Below, piece by piece: positions 43,965-56,136 of a DNA stretch of 64,000 nt. Each line of letters opens with the position of its first letter. Position 1 is the first letter of the stretch. The DNA lies in NCBI RefSeq assembly GCF_000230895.2, contig NC_016604.1, positions 2,542,001 to 2,606,000 on the forward strand. The letters run 5' to 3'. Under the pieces are notes generated by a model. It worked only from the letters and a program-made list of their open reading frames with translations. It searched no databases and had not been told where the DNA came from. Source of the DNA: Mycolicibacterium rhodesiae NBB3 (lineage in GTDB: Bacteria > Actinomycetota > Actinomycetes > Mycobacteriales > Mycobacteriaceae). The translations under genes and the position numbers were made by a program.

Positions 43965-44776
43965 GACAGATTGAACCTGTCCAGGGCCACGGTTACTCCC
44001 TCGGCGATGCCTTCGATGATGAGGTCGCTGCCACGCGCCCCCTCGGCGGTCGGCGCCAGCCCGAACGGCAACTTCTGCCCAGGCAGGCTGGTGCTGAACG
44101 CGGCCAGCACGTCGGCCTTCTTGTCGTCGGGAACTGGCTGGTCAGCGGTGCCCGCACCGGTCAGCACGTCGGTGGCGGTGAGCACGAGCGTGGTCTGGTC
44201 AGGCCCGACGATCGAGAGGTCGACCGAGATGCTGACCCTCTCGTCGAAGCCCGCCGACTTGGGGGTGCCGGTGAACACCACGCCGCGGTTGCTCGATATC
44301 CCCGATTCGGTGGTGCCTCCGGTGGCGTCGTTGCTTTCCCGCGTCGGCGCCTCGACCAGCAGATCCGGAATGCCCATGAACCGTCCCACATGGGTTGAGT
44401 CGATGATGATCCGGCTCTCCGCCTTGCCCACCTGCAGCGTGGCCTCGGGCTTCACCAGCCACGATGAATCCACCAGATCGATCGAATGCAGGGTCGCCTC
44501 CAAGGAGGCCTTGCCGACCACCGGATGCGCGACGCTTGCGGCCCTGATCTCGACTTCGTCATAGTGGCGGTCGATTGCCTGCGGGATGAACGGAAAGCCG
44601 AGGATCGCCACCGACGGGTCCCAGGCCAGGTCAGCGGCTGTTCGAACACTTCTGGCCAGGCGATACTCCGCGTATATCGCGGCCCCGAAATCGGTCCCGA
44701 CGGCGCCGACCACGACCGCGGTCGCTGTCGCCAGTACACCGATCAGCAGCTTTCGCACCCGCACATTCTTGCCCAC
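43961..44776 (-). CDS. lmeA: LmeA-like DUF2993 envelope protein
   Basis: 271 residues. A signal/anchor segment (KLLIGVLATATAVVVGAVG) is followed by a DUF2993 domain: FGAAIYAEYRLARSVR, DPSVAILGFPFIPQAIDRHYDEVEI and later DLIIEGIAEGVTVALDRF. LmeA (Rv0817c) binds phosphatidylinositides in the periplasm and supports mannan chain elongation of lipomannan. The same gene order with thiX supports the name. Start GTG at 44776. Confidence 0.85.
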   Translation of the reverse strand: MGKNVRVRKLLIGVLATATAVVVGAVGTDFGAAIYAEYRLARSVRTAADLAWDPSVAILGFPFIPQAIDRHYDEVEIRAASVAHPVVGKASLEATLHSIDLVDSSWLVKPEATLQVGKAESRIIIDSTHVGRFMGIPDLLVEAPTRESNDATGGTTESGISSNRGVVFTGTPKSAGFDERVSISVDLSIVGPDQTTLVLTATDVLTGAGTADQPVPDDKKADVLAAFSTSLPGQKLPFGLAPTAEGARGSDLIIEGIAEGVTVALDRFNLS

Positions 44777-44936
44777 TCGCGTCCGCTCGACCGCGTTGAC
44801 TCAGCTGACCAGAGGGTGTCGCGCTATCGTTAGATGACTATCGGCCGAGTAACGGCCATATGACAGGCATGAATCTGGGAAGTCACCGACCGACATTGTT
44901 GTCCAGGCGAGGTCCCCATGGCTGCTGGAGGGCCAG

Positions 44937-46648
<1,712 letters not shown>

Positions 46649-46661
46649 AATAGCTGGACGT

Positions 46662-46678
46662 GTTCACCGCCCGTTCAC
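46662..46678 (+). promoter_or_regulatory. PHO-box-like direct repeat (probable RegX3 site)
   Basis: GTTCACC (46662) and GTTCACA (46673) repeat with 11-bp spacing, one helical turn, about 90 bp before the pstS start. Direct repeats of GTTCAC are the usual binding site of the phosphate-starvation regulator RegX3 in mycobacteria. Confidence 0.7.
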
Positions 46679-46764
46679 ATTCCATCCCCGCGCCGTCCAC
46701 CGCGGCCGCATACGTTGCCGGTGAGTCCAGGCCTTTCTCGAGCCGTCAACCGAAAGTGGGATAA

Positions 46765-47892
46765 GTGAAGCTCAACAGCATTGGCAAGACGCTAGGAACG
46801 ACGCTCTCCGCAGCGGCGATCGCGGCGTTGACGCTGTCCGCGTGCGGTAGCGACAACAACGCCGGAAGCACCGGCGGTGGGTCAGGCGGTTCGTCGTCTG
46901 CCGATTGCGGCGGCAAGAACTCCGTCACCGCCGAGGGCTCGACGGCTCAGCAGAACGCGATCGCGGAATTCAACAAGGTGTGGGGCCAGTCCTGCTCCGG
47001 CAAGAACCTGTCGTACAACCCGACCGGATCGGGCGCCGGCCGCGAGCAATTCATCGCGGGCAACGTCGACTTCGCCGGCTCGGACTCCGCGCTGAAGGAC
47101 GAGCAGATCGCTGCGGCCGCCGAGCGTTGCGGTGGCAACCCGGCGTGGAACCTGCCGCTGGTGTTCGGCCCGATTGCGATGGCCTACAACGTCCCCGGTG
47201 TCGACAAGCTGGTACTCAACGGCGACACACTCGCCAAGATCTTCCAAGGGCAGATCAAGAAGTGGAACGACCCGGCGATCGCCGCGCTGAACAGTGGCGT
47301 CACGCTGCCCGATACCGACATCACCCCTATCTTCCGATCGGACTCCTCGGGTACCACCGACAACTTCCAGAAATACCTGGAGGCCGCCTCCGGCGGCGCC
47401 TGGACCAAGGGTGCGGGCAGCGAATTCCAGGGCGGCGCCGGTGAGGGTGCGCAGAAGTCGGCCGGTGTGGCGCAGGCCGTGCAGGCGACCCCGGGCGCGA
47501 TCGGCTACGTCGAGAAGGGCTTCGCCGACCAGGCAGGCATCCCTTACGCGCAGATCGACAACGGCAGCGGCGCAGTCGAATTGACCGACGAGTCGGCAGG
47601 CAAGGCCATCGATGCGGCGAAGTTCGCCGCCGAGGGCAACGACCTGACGCTGGATTTGAAGTCGCTGTACGGCATGCAGGACGCGGGGGCCTACCCGCTC
47701 GTGCTGGCCACCTACGAGATCGTCTGCTCGAAGGGTTATGACGCCGAGACAGCCGAGGCGGTCAAGTCGTTCCTGAAGGTCGCGGCCAACGACGGGCAGG
47801 CGAACCTGTCCGCCGCGGGCTACGTTCCCCTTCCGGACGCCTTCAAGGAGCGGTTGGTGACGTCCATCGACGCCATCAGTGCATCTGCCTAG
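46765..47892 (+). CDS. pstS: phosphate-binding lipoprotein PstS
   Basis: 375 residues, GTG start. The lipobox LSAC follows a signal peptide; a Gly/Ser linker leads to NSVTAEGSTAQQNAIAEFNKVW, YNPTGSGAGREQFIAGNVDFAGSDSAL, and FRSDSSGTTDNFQKYLEAAS, which hold the phosphate-contacting Ser/Thr/Arg/Asp residues. It delivers phosphate to the PstCAB transporter encoded next. Confidence 0.96.
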   Translation: MKLNSIGKTLGTTLSAAAIAALTLSACGSDNNAGSTGGGSGGSSSADCGGKNSVTAEGSTAQQNAIAEFNKVWGQSCSGKNLSYNPTGSGAGREQFIAGNVDFAGSDSALKDEQIAAAAERCGGNPAWNLPLVFGPIAMAYNVPGVDKLVLNGDTLAKIFQGQIKKWNDPAIAALNSGVTLPDTDITPIFRSDSSGTTDNFQKYLEAASGGAWTKGAGSEFQGGAGEGAQKSAGVAQAVQATPGAIGYVEKGFADQAGIPYAQIDNGSGAVELTDESAGKAIDAAKFAAEGNDLTLDLKSLYGMQDAGAYPLVLATYEIVCSKGYDAETAEAVKSFLKVAANDGQANLSAAGYVPLPDAFKERLVTSIDAISASA

Positions 47893-47939
47893 CCTGTGGC
47901 GCGACAGCACCGAACCGGTGAAGATGGGGGCGGAGACAC

Positions 47940-48989
47940 ATGACCGATAGGGTCGAATTGACAACACCGAATCCGCTGGACGCAGGGTCAGGCGAAGCAT
48001 TGGCCGTACCTTTCGGCGAGCCCGCACCCATCTCCACCAATCCCTCCAGGAACGCCAAAGTGCGCCCGGGAGACCGGATCTTCCGCCTGCTGGCGGAAGG
48101 CTCCGGTGTCCTGATCGTCGTCATCATCGCGGCGATCGGGCTCTTCCTGCTGTGGCGCGCCATCCCGGCGCTGGGCCGAAACCAGGCGAACTTCCTGCTC
48201 TACAGCGGCAACTGGGTGACCACCAACACCGCCGCGATGAAGTTCGGCATTCTCGACCTGCTGCAGGTAACGGTGTTCGTGTCGGTGTTCGCATTGATTC
48301 TCGCCATGCCCGTGGCGCTGGGTATCGCGATCTACCTGACCCAGTACGCACCGCGCCGGGTAGCCGGCCCACTGGCCTACATGGTCGATCTACTGGCCGC
48401 TGTGCCGTCGATCATCTACGGCGTGTGGGGGCTGTATGTCCTTGCGCCGGTGATCAAACCGGTCGCCGTCTGGTTGAACGAGAATCTGTCGTGGCTCTTC
48501 CTGTTCCAGACCGGCAACGCCTCCGTCGCCGGCGGTGGAACGATCTTCACCGCGGGCATCGTGCTGGCGGTGATGATCCTGCCGATCATCACCGCTGTCG
48601 CACGCGAGGTGTTCATCCAGACGCCGCGCGGCCACATCGAGGCGGCGCTGGCGCTGGGAGCCACCCGGTGGGAGGTGGTCCGCACGACCGTGCTGCCGTT
48701 CGGCCTGTCGGGCTACATCAGCGGCGCGATGCTCGGACTCGGCCGCGCGCTCGGTGAAACGATCGCGCTGCTGATCATCCTGCGCGGCACGCAGCAGGCA
48801 TTCGGATGGTCGCTGTTCGACGCGGGCTACACATTCGCAAGCAAGATCGCTTCGGCTGCATCCGAATTCAATGATCAGTACAAGGCGGGCGCCTACATCG
48901 CGGCCGGCCTGGTGCTGTTCGTCCTGACATTCGTGGTGAACACCCTGGCCCGCGCCGCGGTGTCCGGAAAGGACCGGTCCGCATCATGA
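47940..48989 (+). CDS. pstC: phosphate ABC transporter permease PstC
   Basis: 349 residues with about six membrane helices. [48 protein letters not shown] and [27 protein letters not shown] are the PstC hallmarks, the latter being the EAA loop contacting PstB. An insert with a second [20 protein letters not shown] helix follows. The stop overlaps pstA by 4 bp. Confidence 0.95.
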   Translation: MTDRVELTTPNPLDAGSGEALAVPFGEPAPISTNPSRNAKVRPGDRIFRLLAEGSGVLIVVIIAAIGLFLLWRAIPALGRNQANFLLYSGNWVTTNTAAMKFGILDLLQVTVFVSVFALILAMPVALGIAIYLTQYAPRRVAGPLAYMVDLLAAVPSIIYGVWGLYVLAPVIKPVAVWLNENLSWLFLFQTGNASVAGGGTIFTAGIVLAVMILPIITAVAREVFIQTPRGHIEAALALGATRWEVVRTTVLPFGLSGYISGAMLGLGRALGETIALLIILRGTQQAFGWSLFDAGYTFASKIASAASEFNDQYKAGAYIAAGLVLFVLTFVVNTLARAAVSGKDRSAS

Positions 48990-49900
48990 CCTCGACATTG
49001 GACAAGCCGGTCAAGGCACCCACCTTTCAGGGTGTCAGCCTGCGCCGCAAGATCACCAACAACGTCGCGACCGTGCTCGTCACCGCGTCGGTGGTCATCG
49101 CCGTGGTTCCCCTCGTGTGGGTGCTGCTGACGGTGGTGGTCAAGGGATTCGGCGCCGTGACATCGAGCACCTGGTGGTTCAACTCCCAGGCCGGTATGAC
49201 GGCGTTCCAGGCGGGCGGCGGCGCGTACCACGCGATCGTCGGCACCCTGCTGCAGGGTCTGATCTGTGCAGTCATCTCGATTCCCATCGGCGTGTTCGTC
49301 GGTATCTATCTGGTGGAGTACGGCGGCGGCACGCGACTTGGAAAGCTGACCACCTTCATGGTCGACATCCTCACGGGTGTGCCATCGATCGTCGCCGCGC
49401 TGTTCATCTACGCCCTGTGGGTCGCCACGCTCGGCTTCCAGCGGTCGGGCTTCGCAGTGTCGCTGGCTTTGGTGCTGCTGATGATTCCCGTCATCGTCCG
49501 GTCCACCGAGGAGATGCTGCGAATCGTCCCGATGGATCTGCGCGAGGCCAGCTACGCGCTGGGCGTGCCGAAGTGGAAGACCATCTCCGCCATCGTGATT
49601 CCGACGGCGTTGTCGGGCATCGTGACCGGCATCCTGCTGGCACTGGCCCGCGTCATGGGTGAGACGGCACCGCTGCTGATCCTCGTCGGTTACGCCCAGG
49701 CCATGAATTTCGACATGTTCAGCGGCTTCATGGGCTCGCTGCCCGGCATGATGTACGACCAGACATCGGCGGGTGCAGGCGCCAACCCGGTGCCCACCGA
49801 CCGGTTGTGGGGCGCGGCCTTCACGCTGATCGTGCTGATCGCCGCCTTGAACATCGGCGCCAGGTACATCGCCAAATTCTTTGCCCCCAAGAAGGTCTGA
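48986..49900 (+). CDS. pstA: phosphate ABC transporter permease PstA
   Basis: 304 residues. [26 protein letters not shown] segment after two helices, [22 protein letters not shown], and [26 protein letters not shown] as the EAA loop. It partners with PstC as the membrane channel. Start ATG inside the pstC end. Confidence 0.95.
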   Translation: MTSTLDKPVKAPTFQGVSLRRKITNNVATVLVTASVVIAVVPLVWVLLTVVVKGFGAVTSSTWWFNSQAGMTAFQAGGGAYHAIVGTLLQGLICAVISIPIGVFVGIYLVEYGGGTRLGKLTTFMVDILTGVPSIVAALFIYALWVATLGFQRSGFAVSLALVLLMIPVIVRSTEEMLRIVPMDLREASYALGVPKWKTISAIVIPTALSGIVTGILLALARVMGETAPLLILVGYAQAMNFDMFSGFMGSLPGMMYDQTSAGAGANPVPTDRLWGAAFTLIVLIAALNIGARYIAKFFAPKKV

Positions 49901-49922
49901 GCAGGTTTAGGAGATATCTGAA

Positions 49923-50699
49923 ATGGCCAAAAGGCTCGATCTCAAAGACGTCAACATCTACTACGGCTCGTTCAAAGCGGTCGCGGACGTTGCGTTGTCC
50001 GTCCAGCCGCGCAGCGTGACGGCGTTCATCGGCCCGTCAGGCTGCGGTAAGTCGACGGTGCTGCGGACGCTCAACCGCATGCACGAGGTCATCCCCGGCG
50101 CCCGCGTCGAAGGTTCGGTGCTGCTCGACGGTGAGGACATCTACGGCGCCGGCGTCGACCCGGTCGGTGTCCGCAAGACCATCGGCATGGTGTTCCAGCG
50201 GCCGAACCCGTTTCCCACCATGTCGATTCGCGACAATGTGGTGGCCGGACTCAAGCTGCAGGGAGTGCGCAACAAGAAGACTCTGGAAGAGGTCGCCGAG
50301 CGCTCGCTCAAGGGAGCCAACCTCTGGAATGAGGTCAAGGATCGGTTGGACAAGCCGGGCGGCAGTCTGTCCGGCGGTCAGCAGCAGCGGCTGTGCATTG
50401 CGCGCGCCATCGCGGTGCAGCCCGATGTGCTTCTGATGGATGAGCCGTGCTCGGCGCTGGATCCGATTTCCACACTGGCGATCGAGGACTTGATCGCGGA
50501 ACTCAAGCAGGACTTCACGATCGTGATCGTCACGCACAACATGCAGCAGGCAGCCCGCGTCAGCGACCAGACGGCATTCTTCAATCTCGAGGCCACCGGC
50601 AAGCCCGGCATGCTCGTCGAGATCGACGACACCGAGAAGATCTTCTCCAACCCGAACCAGAAGGCGACGGAAGACTACATCTCCGGCCGCTTCGGTTGA
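49923..50699 (+). CDS. pstB: phosphate ABC transporter ATPase PstB
   Basis: 258 residues. Walker [11 protein letters not shown]-loop [15 protein letters not shown], signature [16 protein letters not shown] and Walker [14 protein letters not shown] are all present. It powers phosphate uptake. In M. tuberculosis only this gene (phoT) of the pst set is kept at the mshD locus, whereas here all four are together. A strong terminator follows. Confidence 0.96.
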   Translation: MAKRLDLKDVNIYYGSFKAVADVALSVQPRSVTAFIGPSGCGKSTVLRTLNRMHEVIPGARVEGSVLLDGEDIYGAGVDPVGVRKTIGMVFQRPNPFPTMSIRDNVVAGLKLQGVRNKKTLEEVAERSLKGANLWNEVKDRLDKPGGSLSGGQQQRLCIARAIAVQPDVLLMDEPCSALDPISTLAIEDLIAELKQDFTIVIVTHNMQQAARVSDQTAFFNLEATGKPGMLVEIDDTEKIFSNPNQKATEDYISGRFG

Positions 50700-50710
50700 T
50701 TACCACGTCG

Positions 50711-50752
50711 ACAAGCGAAAGGCCCCCGAGTGATCGGGGGCCTTTCGCTTGT
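50711..50752. terminator. bidirectional hairpin terminator between pstB and phoU
   Basis: A perfect 19-bp inverted repeat (ACAAGCGAAAGGCCCCCGA and its complement) around the 4-nt loop GTGA. The A/T-rich ends of the arms give short U runs in both directions. It separates the convergent pstB and phoU genes. Confidence 0.88.
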
Positions 50753-50763
50753 CAGAGAACGTG

Positions 50764-51429
50764 TTAACGCGACGCCAGTTGGTCCCCTTCTGGCAGGTTG
50801 CCGGTGGCCTGGAAGATGACCCGGCGCGCGATCTCGACGGCGTGATCGGCGAAGCGCTCGTAGAACCGCGACAGCAGCGTCACGTCGACGGCGGCGGTGA
50901 CGCCGTACTTCCACTCACGGTCCATCAGCACCGTGAAAAGGTGCTTGTGCAGGTCGTCCATCGCGTCGTCTTCCTCGCTGATCCGCGCAGCCTTCTCCGG
51001 ATCGCGCGTGACGAGTACCTCTTGCGCACTGTTGCCCAATTCGACTGCCACTCGGCCCATTTCAGCGAAGTAACCGTTGACCTCTTCGGGCAGCGCATGC
51101 TGGGGATGACGACGGCGGGCGATCTTGGCGACGTGCAGGGCCAATGCTCCCATCCGGTCGACATCGGCGACGATCTGGATGGCTGTGACGATCGAGCGCA
51201 GATCGCCGGCCACCGGCGCCTGCAGGGCCAGCAGTACGAAAGCGGCCTCCTCGGCGCGCGCGCTCATCGCCACAATCTGCTCGTGGTCGTCGATCACCTG
51301 TTCGGCCAGAACGAGATCGGCCTGCAGCAGCGCCTGGGTTGCGCGCTCCATAGCTGTGCCGGCCAGACCGCACATGTCGCCGAGCTGTTCAGTCAGCTGA
51401 TCCAACTGGTCGTGGTACGCGGTTCGCAT
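50764..51429 (-). CDS. phoU: phosphate transport regulator PhoU (PhoY)
   Basis: 221 residues of two three-helix PhoU repeats: [75 protein letters not shown], and [27 protein letters not shown]. It links Pst to the SenX3-RegX3 sensor and keeps the Pho regulon off when phosphate is plentiful. The M. tuberculosis counterpart is phoY2 (Rv0821c). Confidence 0.95.
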   Translation of the reverse strand: MRTAYHDQLDQLTEQLGDMCGLAGTAMERATQALLQADLVLAEQVIDDHEQIVAMSARAEEAAFVLLALQAPVAGDLRSIVTAIQIVADVDRMGALALHVAKIARRRHPQHALPEEVNGYFAEMGRVAVELGNSAQEVLVTRDPEKAARISEEDDAMDDLHKHLFTVLMDREWKYGVTAAVDVTLLSRFYERFADHAVEIARRVIFQATGNLPEGDQLASR

Positions 51430-51532
51430 ATCCCCACCCTACGGTTTGAACAGCTGCAACGTCACGACGTGCAGGGTGAACGCCAAGTGAATGGAGCGTG
51501 CCCAGCGACTGACATGGCGTCACGGCCCAGGG

Positions 51533-53689
51533 CTATTCGCAGGTGGTGTCCGCGGCGTTGGTGACCGTGAGATCTTCGGGCAGATTGGTCGGCGTGCTGC
51601 TGGCGTCGTGCGCCACATGGACCTGCACCGGACTGCCGCTCGAGGGTGGCGAACTCACCGAGTGGAAGTCGCTGCCGAGCACCACCTGAATGACGTCGCC
51701 GAGATTGGTGGCACGCTCGATGTTCGAGTTCGGGAACGCCGAGGCGACGGTTGCTGCGGCCTGTTCGTTGCCTGGTGAGAAGAACACCGTCGTGGTGTCC
51801 ACTGGACCGGGGTGGTCATCGGGGGAGACCACGTTGAAGCCATGCGTCTGCAGTTCGTCGGCAGCGGTCGCGCCAAGCCCATCCTCACCGGTCGAGTTCG
51901 ACACCTGCACGGTGACATCGCTCGGGTTGGTCGTGATCGTGTCGACGAGTTCGGTTGCGGCAGCGGCGTCTTGACTGGGCTTCTGGGTTTGGCTTTCAGG
52001 GGTTCCCGGCACCGGGGTGTTGTCGGCGTTCTTCTCCTCGGGCAACGGATCATCGTTGATGATCGCGTCGAAGATGGCCCGGTTGTCTTCCTCGCGTAGA
52101 TGCTCGTTGCCGTACTCGTCCATATAACCGGTCGTCGGCACGGTCAAGAAGGTGATGCGGCCCGCGGCGATGCCCTGAACCGACTGACCAAGGGTCACCA
52201 GGTCTTTGGTGTCCATGTTGTCGACATAGCTGTCGTTGATGAACATGTTGACGACGTTGTTGAGCTTGGACAGCGAGAAGAACACCTCCCGCGAGATCAT
52301 CGAGCGCAGCAGCGACGACAGGAACAGCTGCTGGCGCTTGATGCGGCCGTAGTCGCCGTTGGTCTCCGTCGTGACCTGCCGGGCGCGCACGTACTGGAGC
52401 GCCGTGTGGCCGTCGACCCGCTGGCGACCGGCAGTGGGCAGCACCGTGCCCAGTTCGTAGTCCTCGAGCGGGGTGGTGCTGCACACTTCGACGCCGCCCA
52501 GCGCGTCGACCATCTTCGAGAAGCCGGCGAAATCGACTGCCATGAAACGGTTTATGTAGAGCCCGGACATCTTTTGGATGACCTTCACCAGGCACTTGGG
52601 CCCCCCGACGGCGTACGCGGAGTTCAGCTTGTACTCGGTGTACACCTCGTCAGCGCCGTACATGGGCGACTCGGGGTCGGTGATCGGGCCGTACTCTCCG
52701 GTCTTCGGATCCCACGGCTCGCACTGCATCGGCTCGATCGCCAGATCTCGCGGAAACGACACCGCCACAACGCGTTCACGGTTCGCGGGGATGTTCACCA
52801 GCATCACCGTGTCCGACCGCGCACCGGCCGCCTCGTCGGTGGTGCCCGCGCCCATCTCGACGTTTTCGCCCATCCGGCTGTCGACGCCGACGATCAGGAA
52901 GTTCTCGTCGCCGAACTGTGCGTTCGGGTCGAGGATGTCGCGTGAATCGGGATCGAGTGCCGAGATTCGGTTGAGCATGTTGTTCTTCGCCGATTGCCAC
53001 TGCCACGCGCCACCGGTGAGGGCGAGCGCGAGCACGGCGATGAGTGCGGTGACCACACGACCGACGACCATCGACTTCCGGCGGCTGCGTCGTGGGGAGC
53101 CCTGATCGGGCCGGCGACGCCCGGTGCCGAAGTGCGACGGCGGCACCCGGCTGGGCCGATGGGCCAAAGACAGATCGGGAAGTTCAGAACCGCGCGCTCC
53201 GACGACCGGGATGATCTCGGTGTCCGGGCTGTCGGCGTCCCGGCTGTCGGCGTCTTCGCCGTGGTAGGCCGGGTCCTCGTAGGCAGGGCTCTCGTAGGTC
53301 GGGCCGTCGAATGTCAGATCCGGGTACACCGGCTCGACGGAGCGCTCGTCATGCACGGGCGCCGCAGGGACGGCATCGATGATCTCGGTCGGCGGCGGTC
53401 CGGACGCGTCGTCAGCCGGGGATCGGTGCCGTTTGATCTCCGATGGGACGGCCCGATCGCCGTGGAGCTTGGCGATCAGGTCGGCGACCGAGATTCCGTC
53501 GGTGTGGTTGCCGGGAGGGGAGGCCGGGGACGCGTCGTCGTCGGATACTCCTGCGCGCTCCCACGGCGCGGCGCCTGGTGCCGGCCGGGCACTTCTGGTA
53601 CGCCATTTATTGGTGTCGGATGGGCCGTCGGGTGCCGACGAGCCGTCCTGGCCATGACGGCCAGGAGTGGCGTTGTCGCCGTCACTCAT
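51533..53689 (-). CDS. LytR-CpsA-Psr family cell-wall ligase with LytR_C domain
   Basis: 718 residues. A long disordered cytosolic head (1-205) with repeated YE-S/D-PAY units precedes one membrane helix (207-228). The LCP catalytic domain (about 264-430) shows NFLIVGVDSR, SDTVMLVNIP, VAVSFPRDL, YVRARQVTTETNGDYGRIKRQQLFL. A C-terminal LytR_C domain (about 575-665, VTVQVSNSTGEDGLGATAADELQTHGF) follows. LCP proteins attach arabinogalactan or other polymers to peptidoglycan. Rv0822c is the syntenic relative. The head may be a phosphorylation target. Confidence 0.93.
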   Translation of the reverse strand: MSDGDNATPGRHGQDGSSAPDGPSDTNKWRTRSARPAPGAAPWERAGVSDDDASPASPPGNHTDGISVADLIAKLHGDRAVPSEIKRHRSPADDASGPPPTEIIDAVPAAPVHDERSVEPVYPDLTFDGPTYESPAYEDPAYHGEDADSRDADSPDTEIIPVVGARGSELPDLSLAHRPSRVPPSHFGTGRRRPDQGSPRRSRRKSMVVGRVVTALIAVLALALTGGAWQWQSAKNNMLNRISALDPDSRDILDPNAQFGDENFLIVGVDSRMGENVEMGAGTTDEAAGARSDTVMLVNIPANRERVVAVSFPRDLAIEPMQCEPWDPKTGEYGPITDPESPMYGADEVYTEYKLNSAYAVGGPKCLVKVIQKMSGLYINRFMAVDFAGFSKMVDALGGVEVCSTTPLEDYELGTVLPTAGRQRVDGHTALQYVRARQVTTETNGDYGRIKRQQLFLSSLLRSMISREVFFSLSKLNNVVNMFINDSYVDNMDTKDLVTLGQSVQGIAAGRITFLTVPTTGYMDEYGNEHLREEDNRAIFDAIINDDPLPEEKNADNTPVPGTPESQTQKPSQDAAAATELVDTITTNPSDVTVQVSNSTGEDGLGATAADELQTHGFNVVSPDDHPGPVDTTTVFFSPGNEQAAATVASAFPNSNIERATNLGDVIQVVLGSDFHSVSSPPSSGSPVQVHVAHDASSTPTNLPEDLTVTNAADTTCE

Positions 53690-53887
53690 GGTTGTTTCGG
53701 CCTCCGACTCTTAAACCATCGCTGCGCACCGACGCGCGGGTGCTTCCTAGCAGGTCACAGCACACTGCGAGGCCCCGACGCTGGAGCCCCTTTACGATCG
53801 AGACTCATATCGTACTGAGACATCCTGAGAGATGTGATGTCAGAGTCATCTCAGGTTAGAGACGACATCGACTCGTCCCTGGAGCGA

Positions 53888-54985
53888 TCAACCTCCCGAG
53901 TTCATGACTTCGGCGCCCGCAGGGACAGTGCAGTCGTCGGGATCTGTTAGCCAGCCTTCGGGCAGAGACACCGCTGCGGGCGATCCCTGCCGTCCGCGCG
54001 GCCCCGTTGCCGCGGCCGGGAACGGAACCTCCTGGTCGAGGCCTTCGAGGAGTGTTCGCAGTTCCGGCAGCGTCTTGACCAGCGCCAACGCCCGTCGCAG
54101 GTCGGCACCGGCGGGCAGCCCGTGCAGGTACCAGGCGATGTGCTTACGAATGTCGCGCATGCCCTTGTCCTCGCCGAAATGGGCGGCGAGGAGTTCGCCG
54201 TGGCGGGCGATGATGGCCGCGACCTGGCCCAGGTTCGGCGGTGTCGCCGCAGCCCCCCCGGCGAAGGCCGCCGACAGTTCGGCGAACAACCACGGCCGGC
54301 CGAGGCAGCCACGGCCGATCACGACGCCGTCGCAGCCGGTCTGCGCCATCATGGCGAGTGCGTCGTCGGCCTCGAAGATGTCGCCGTTACCGAGCACAGG
54401 AACGCTGGTGACGTGCTGTTTCAGTGCGGCGATCTGCTCCCAGTCAGCCTCGCCCGAGTACCGCTGGGAGGCCGTGCGGGCGTGCAGTGCGACGGCCGCC
54501 GCGCCCTCCTCGGCGGCGATTCGGCCCGCGTCGAGGTGGGTGTGATGAGAATCATCTATCCCGATCCGGAACTTCACTGTGACGGGGATGTCGGTGCCCT
54601 CGGTCGCACGCACCGCGGCGGCGACGATCTGGCCGAACAGCCTGCGTTTGAACGGCAGCGCCGCACCGCCACCGCGGCGGGTGACCTTGGGGACGGGGCA
54701 GCCGAAGTTCATGTCGATGTGATCGGCGAGGCCCTCGTCGGCGATCATTCGCGCCGCGGCGAACGTGTTCTGTGGGTCGACGGAGTAGAGCTGGAGCGAT
54801 CGAGGACTCTCGTCCTCGGCGAAGGTGACCATGTGCATGGTCGACGGATGACGCTCCACCAGCGCCCGCGCGGTCACCATTTCGCAGACGTAAAGCCCGC
54901 TGACCGTGCCTGCCCTGGCCATTTCCAGCTCACGGCACAACGTGCGAAAGGCGACGTTGGTGACGCCCGCCATCGGCGCGAGCAC
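53888..54985 (-). CDS. dus: tRNA-dihydrouridine synthase
   Basis: 365 residues from a GTG at 54985. FMN-binding APMAGVTNVAFRTLCRELE, catalytic Cys in DMNFGCPVPKVTRRGGGAALP, VTVKFRIGIDDSHHTH, VLGNGDIFEADDALAMM and GVVIGRGCLGRPWLF identify DusB-like enzymes, which reduce uridines in tRNA. The usual first strand (QIGSIALRSPVV here) is encoded just upstream in the same frame but has no ATG, GTG or TTG before it. A CTG at 55021 would restore the full N-terminus. Either a rare start is used or the protein begins short. Confidence 0.93.
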   Translation of the reverse strand: MLAPMAGVTNVAFRTLCRELEMARAGTVSGLYVCEMVTARALVERHPSTMHMVTFAEDESPRSLQLYSVDPQNTFAAARMIADEGLADHIDMNFGCPVPKVTRRGGGAALPFKRRLFGQIVAAAVRATEGTDIPVTVKFRIGIDDSHHTHLDAGRIAAEEGAAAVALHARTASQRYSGEADWEQIAALKQHVTSVPVLGNGDIFEADDALAMMAQTGCDGVVIGRGCLGRPWLFAELSAAFAGGAAATPPNLGQVAAIIARHGELLAAHFGEDKGMRDIRKHIAWYLHGLPAGADLRRALALVKTLPELRTLLEGLDQEVPFPAAATGPRGRQGSPAAVSLPEGWLTDPDDCTVPAGAEVMNSGG

Positions 54986-55122
54986 GACCGGACTTCTCAG
55001 CGCGATGGAACCGATCTGCAGCGCCGCTGTCCGCTCTTCGCGCGAGCGGTCTCCCTGCCCTCCGAGCGGGTGGGCCCCCCGCTTGCGAGGGGAGTGCCCC
55101 CACGTCGCCGCGCGAGCGTCGG

Positions 55123-56136
55123 CTAGGACGCTGATGACCCCACCAGGAGGTTCTTGGCGGCCCTCTTCTCGGCCACCTTGGCGATCCGCTCGAGCCGGCG
55201 CTGCTTGGCGACCTCGAACTTCACGCAGGTGTCCTCGAGCTCCTCCACGTGCGCTGCCACTTCGTCGCGCAGCCTGTTGGCGTCACCGGTGAAGTCATCG
55301 CGCTCGAGGATCCGCCACTTCTTCAGCACAGGCATGACCACATCGTCGAGGTGGATTCGCGGGTCATAGACGCCGCCCGAGGCGATCGTGACCGCTTTAC
55401 GCCGGAAGTCGGGGATCGTGTAGCCGGGCATTCTGAAGTGCGTCAACACCTTGTGCAGCGCGCGCATCGCCTGGTTGGGTGCGATGTCGAACCCGGCGGC
55501 TGACACATCCCGGTAGAAGATCATGTGCAGGTTCTCGTCGGCCGAAATTCGTTGCAGCAGTTGGTCGGCGACGGGTTCCTCGCATGCCTTGCCGGTGTTG
55601 CGGTGCGAGACGCGGGTGGCCAACTCCTGGAACGTCACGTAGATGACCGAGTCGAACAGGCTCTCGGCGAACAGATCCGCCTCAACGGCCAGCTGCTGGT
55701 TCTGGCCGGGGGAGAAGCCGCGGGTCACCTGCTCGATACGCAGCTGCTCGAGTTCGACCGGATCGACCGCCCGGGTGACCACCAGGTAGTCGCGCAGAGC
55801 GATACCGTGGCGGTTCTCTTCGGCGGTCCACCGGTTCACCCAGAAGCCCCACGGTCCGTCCATGCTGAAGTTCATCGCGATCTCGCGGTGATAGGAGGGC
55901 AGGTTGTCCTCGGTCAACAGGTTGGTCAGCATCGCCACCTGAGCGACCTCGGACAGCTTCGATTGCTCGGGATCCCAGTCCTTGCCGCCGAGGGCGTAGT
56001 AGTTCTTGCCGTCGGACCACGGGATGTAGTCGTGCGGATTCCAGTCCTTACGCATGGTCAGGTGCCGGTTGATGTTCTTCTCGACCACAGGCTCTAGCTC
56101 TGTCAGTAGCTGCAGGTCGGTCAGATCTTTCGCCAT
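55123..56136 (-). CDS. desA1: acyl-ACP desaturase DesA1
   Basis: 337 residues. The di-iron ligands appear in TAEENRHGIALRDYL and RISADENLHMIFYRD (two E-x-x-H motifs), in the all-helical stearoyl-ACP desaturase fold with WTAEENRHG and HFRMPGYTIPDF. DesA1 introduces a double bond during mycolic-acid synthesis and is essential in mycobacteria. The ATG at 56136 lies 6 nt after a GGGAGG box. Rv0824c is the counterpart. Confidence 0.95.
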   Translation of the reverse strand: MAKDLTDLQLLTELEPVVEKNINRHLTMRKDWNPHDYIPWSDGKNYYALGGKDWDPEQSKLSEVAQVAMLTNLLTEDNLPSYHREIAMNFSMDGPWGFWVNRWTAEENRHGIALRDYLVVTRAVDPVELEQLRIEQVTRGFSPGQNQQLAVEADLFAESLFDSVIYVTFQELATRVSHRNTGKACEEPVADQLLQRISADENLHMIFYRDVSAAGFDIAPNQAMRALHKVLTHFRMPGYTIPDFRRKAVTIASGGVYDPRIHLDDVVMPVLKKWRILERDDFTGDANRLRDEVAAHVEELEDTCVKFEVAKQRRLERIAKVAEKRAAKNLLVGSSAS

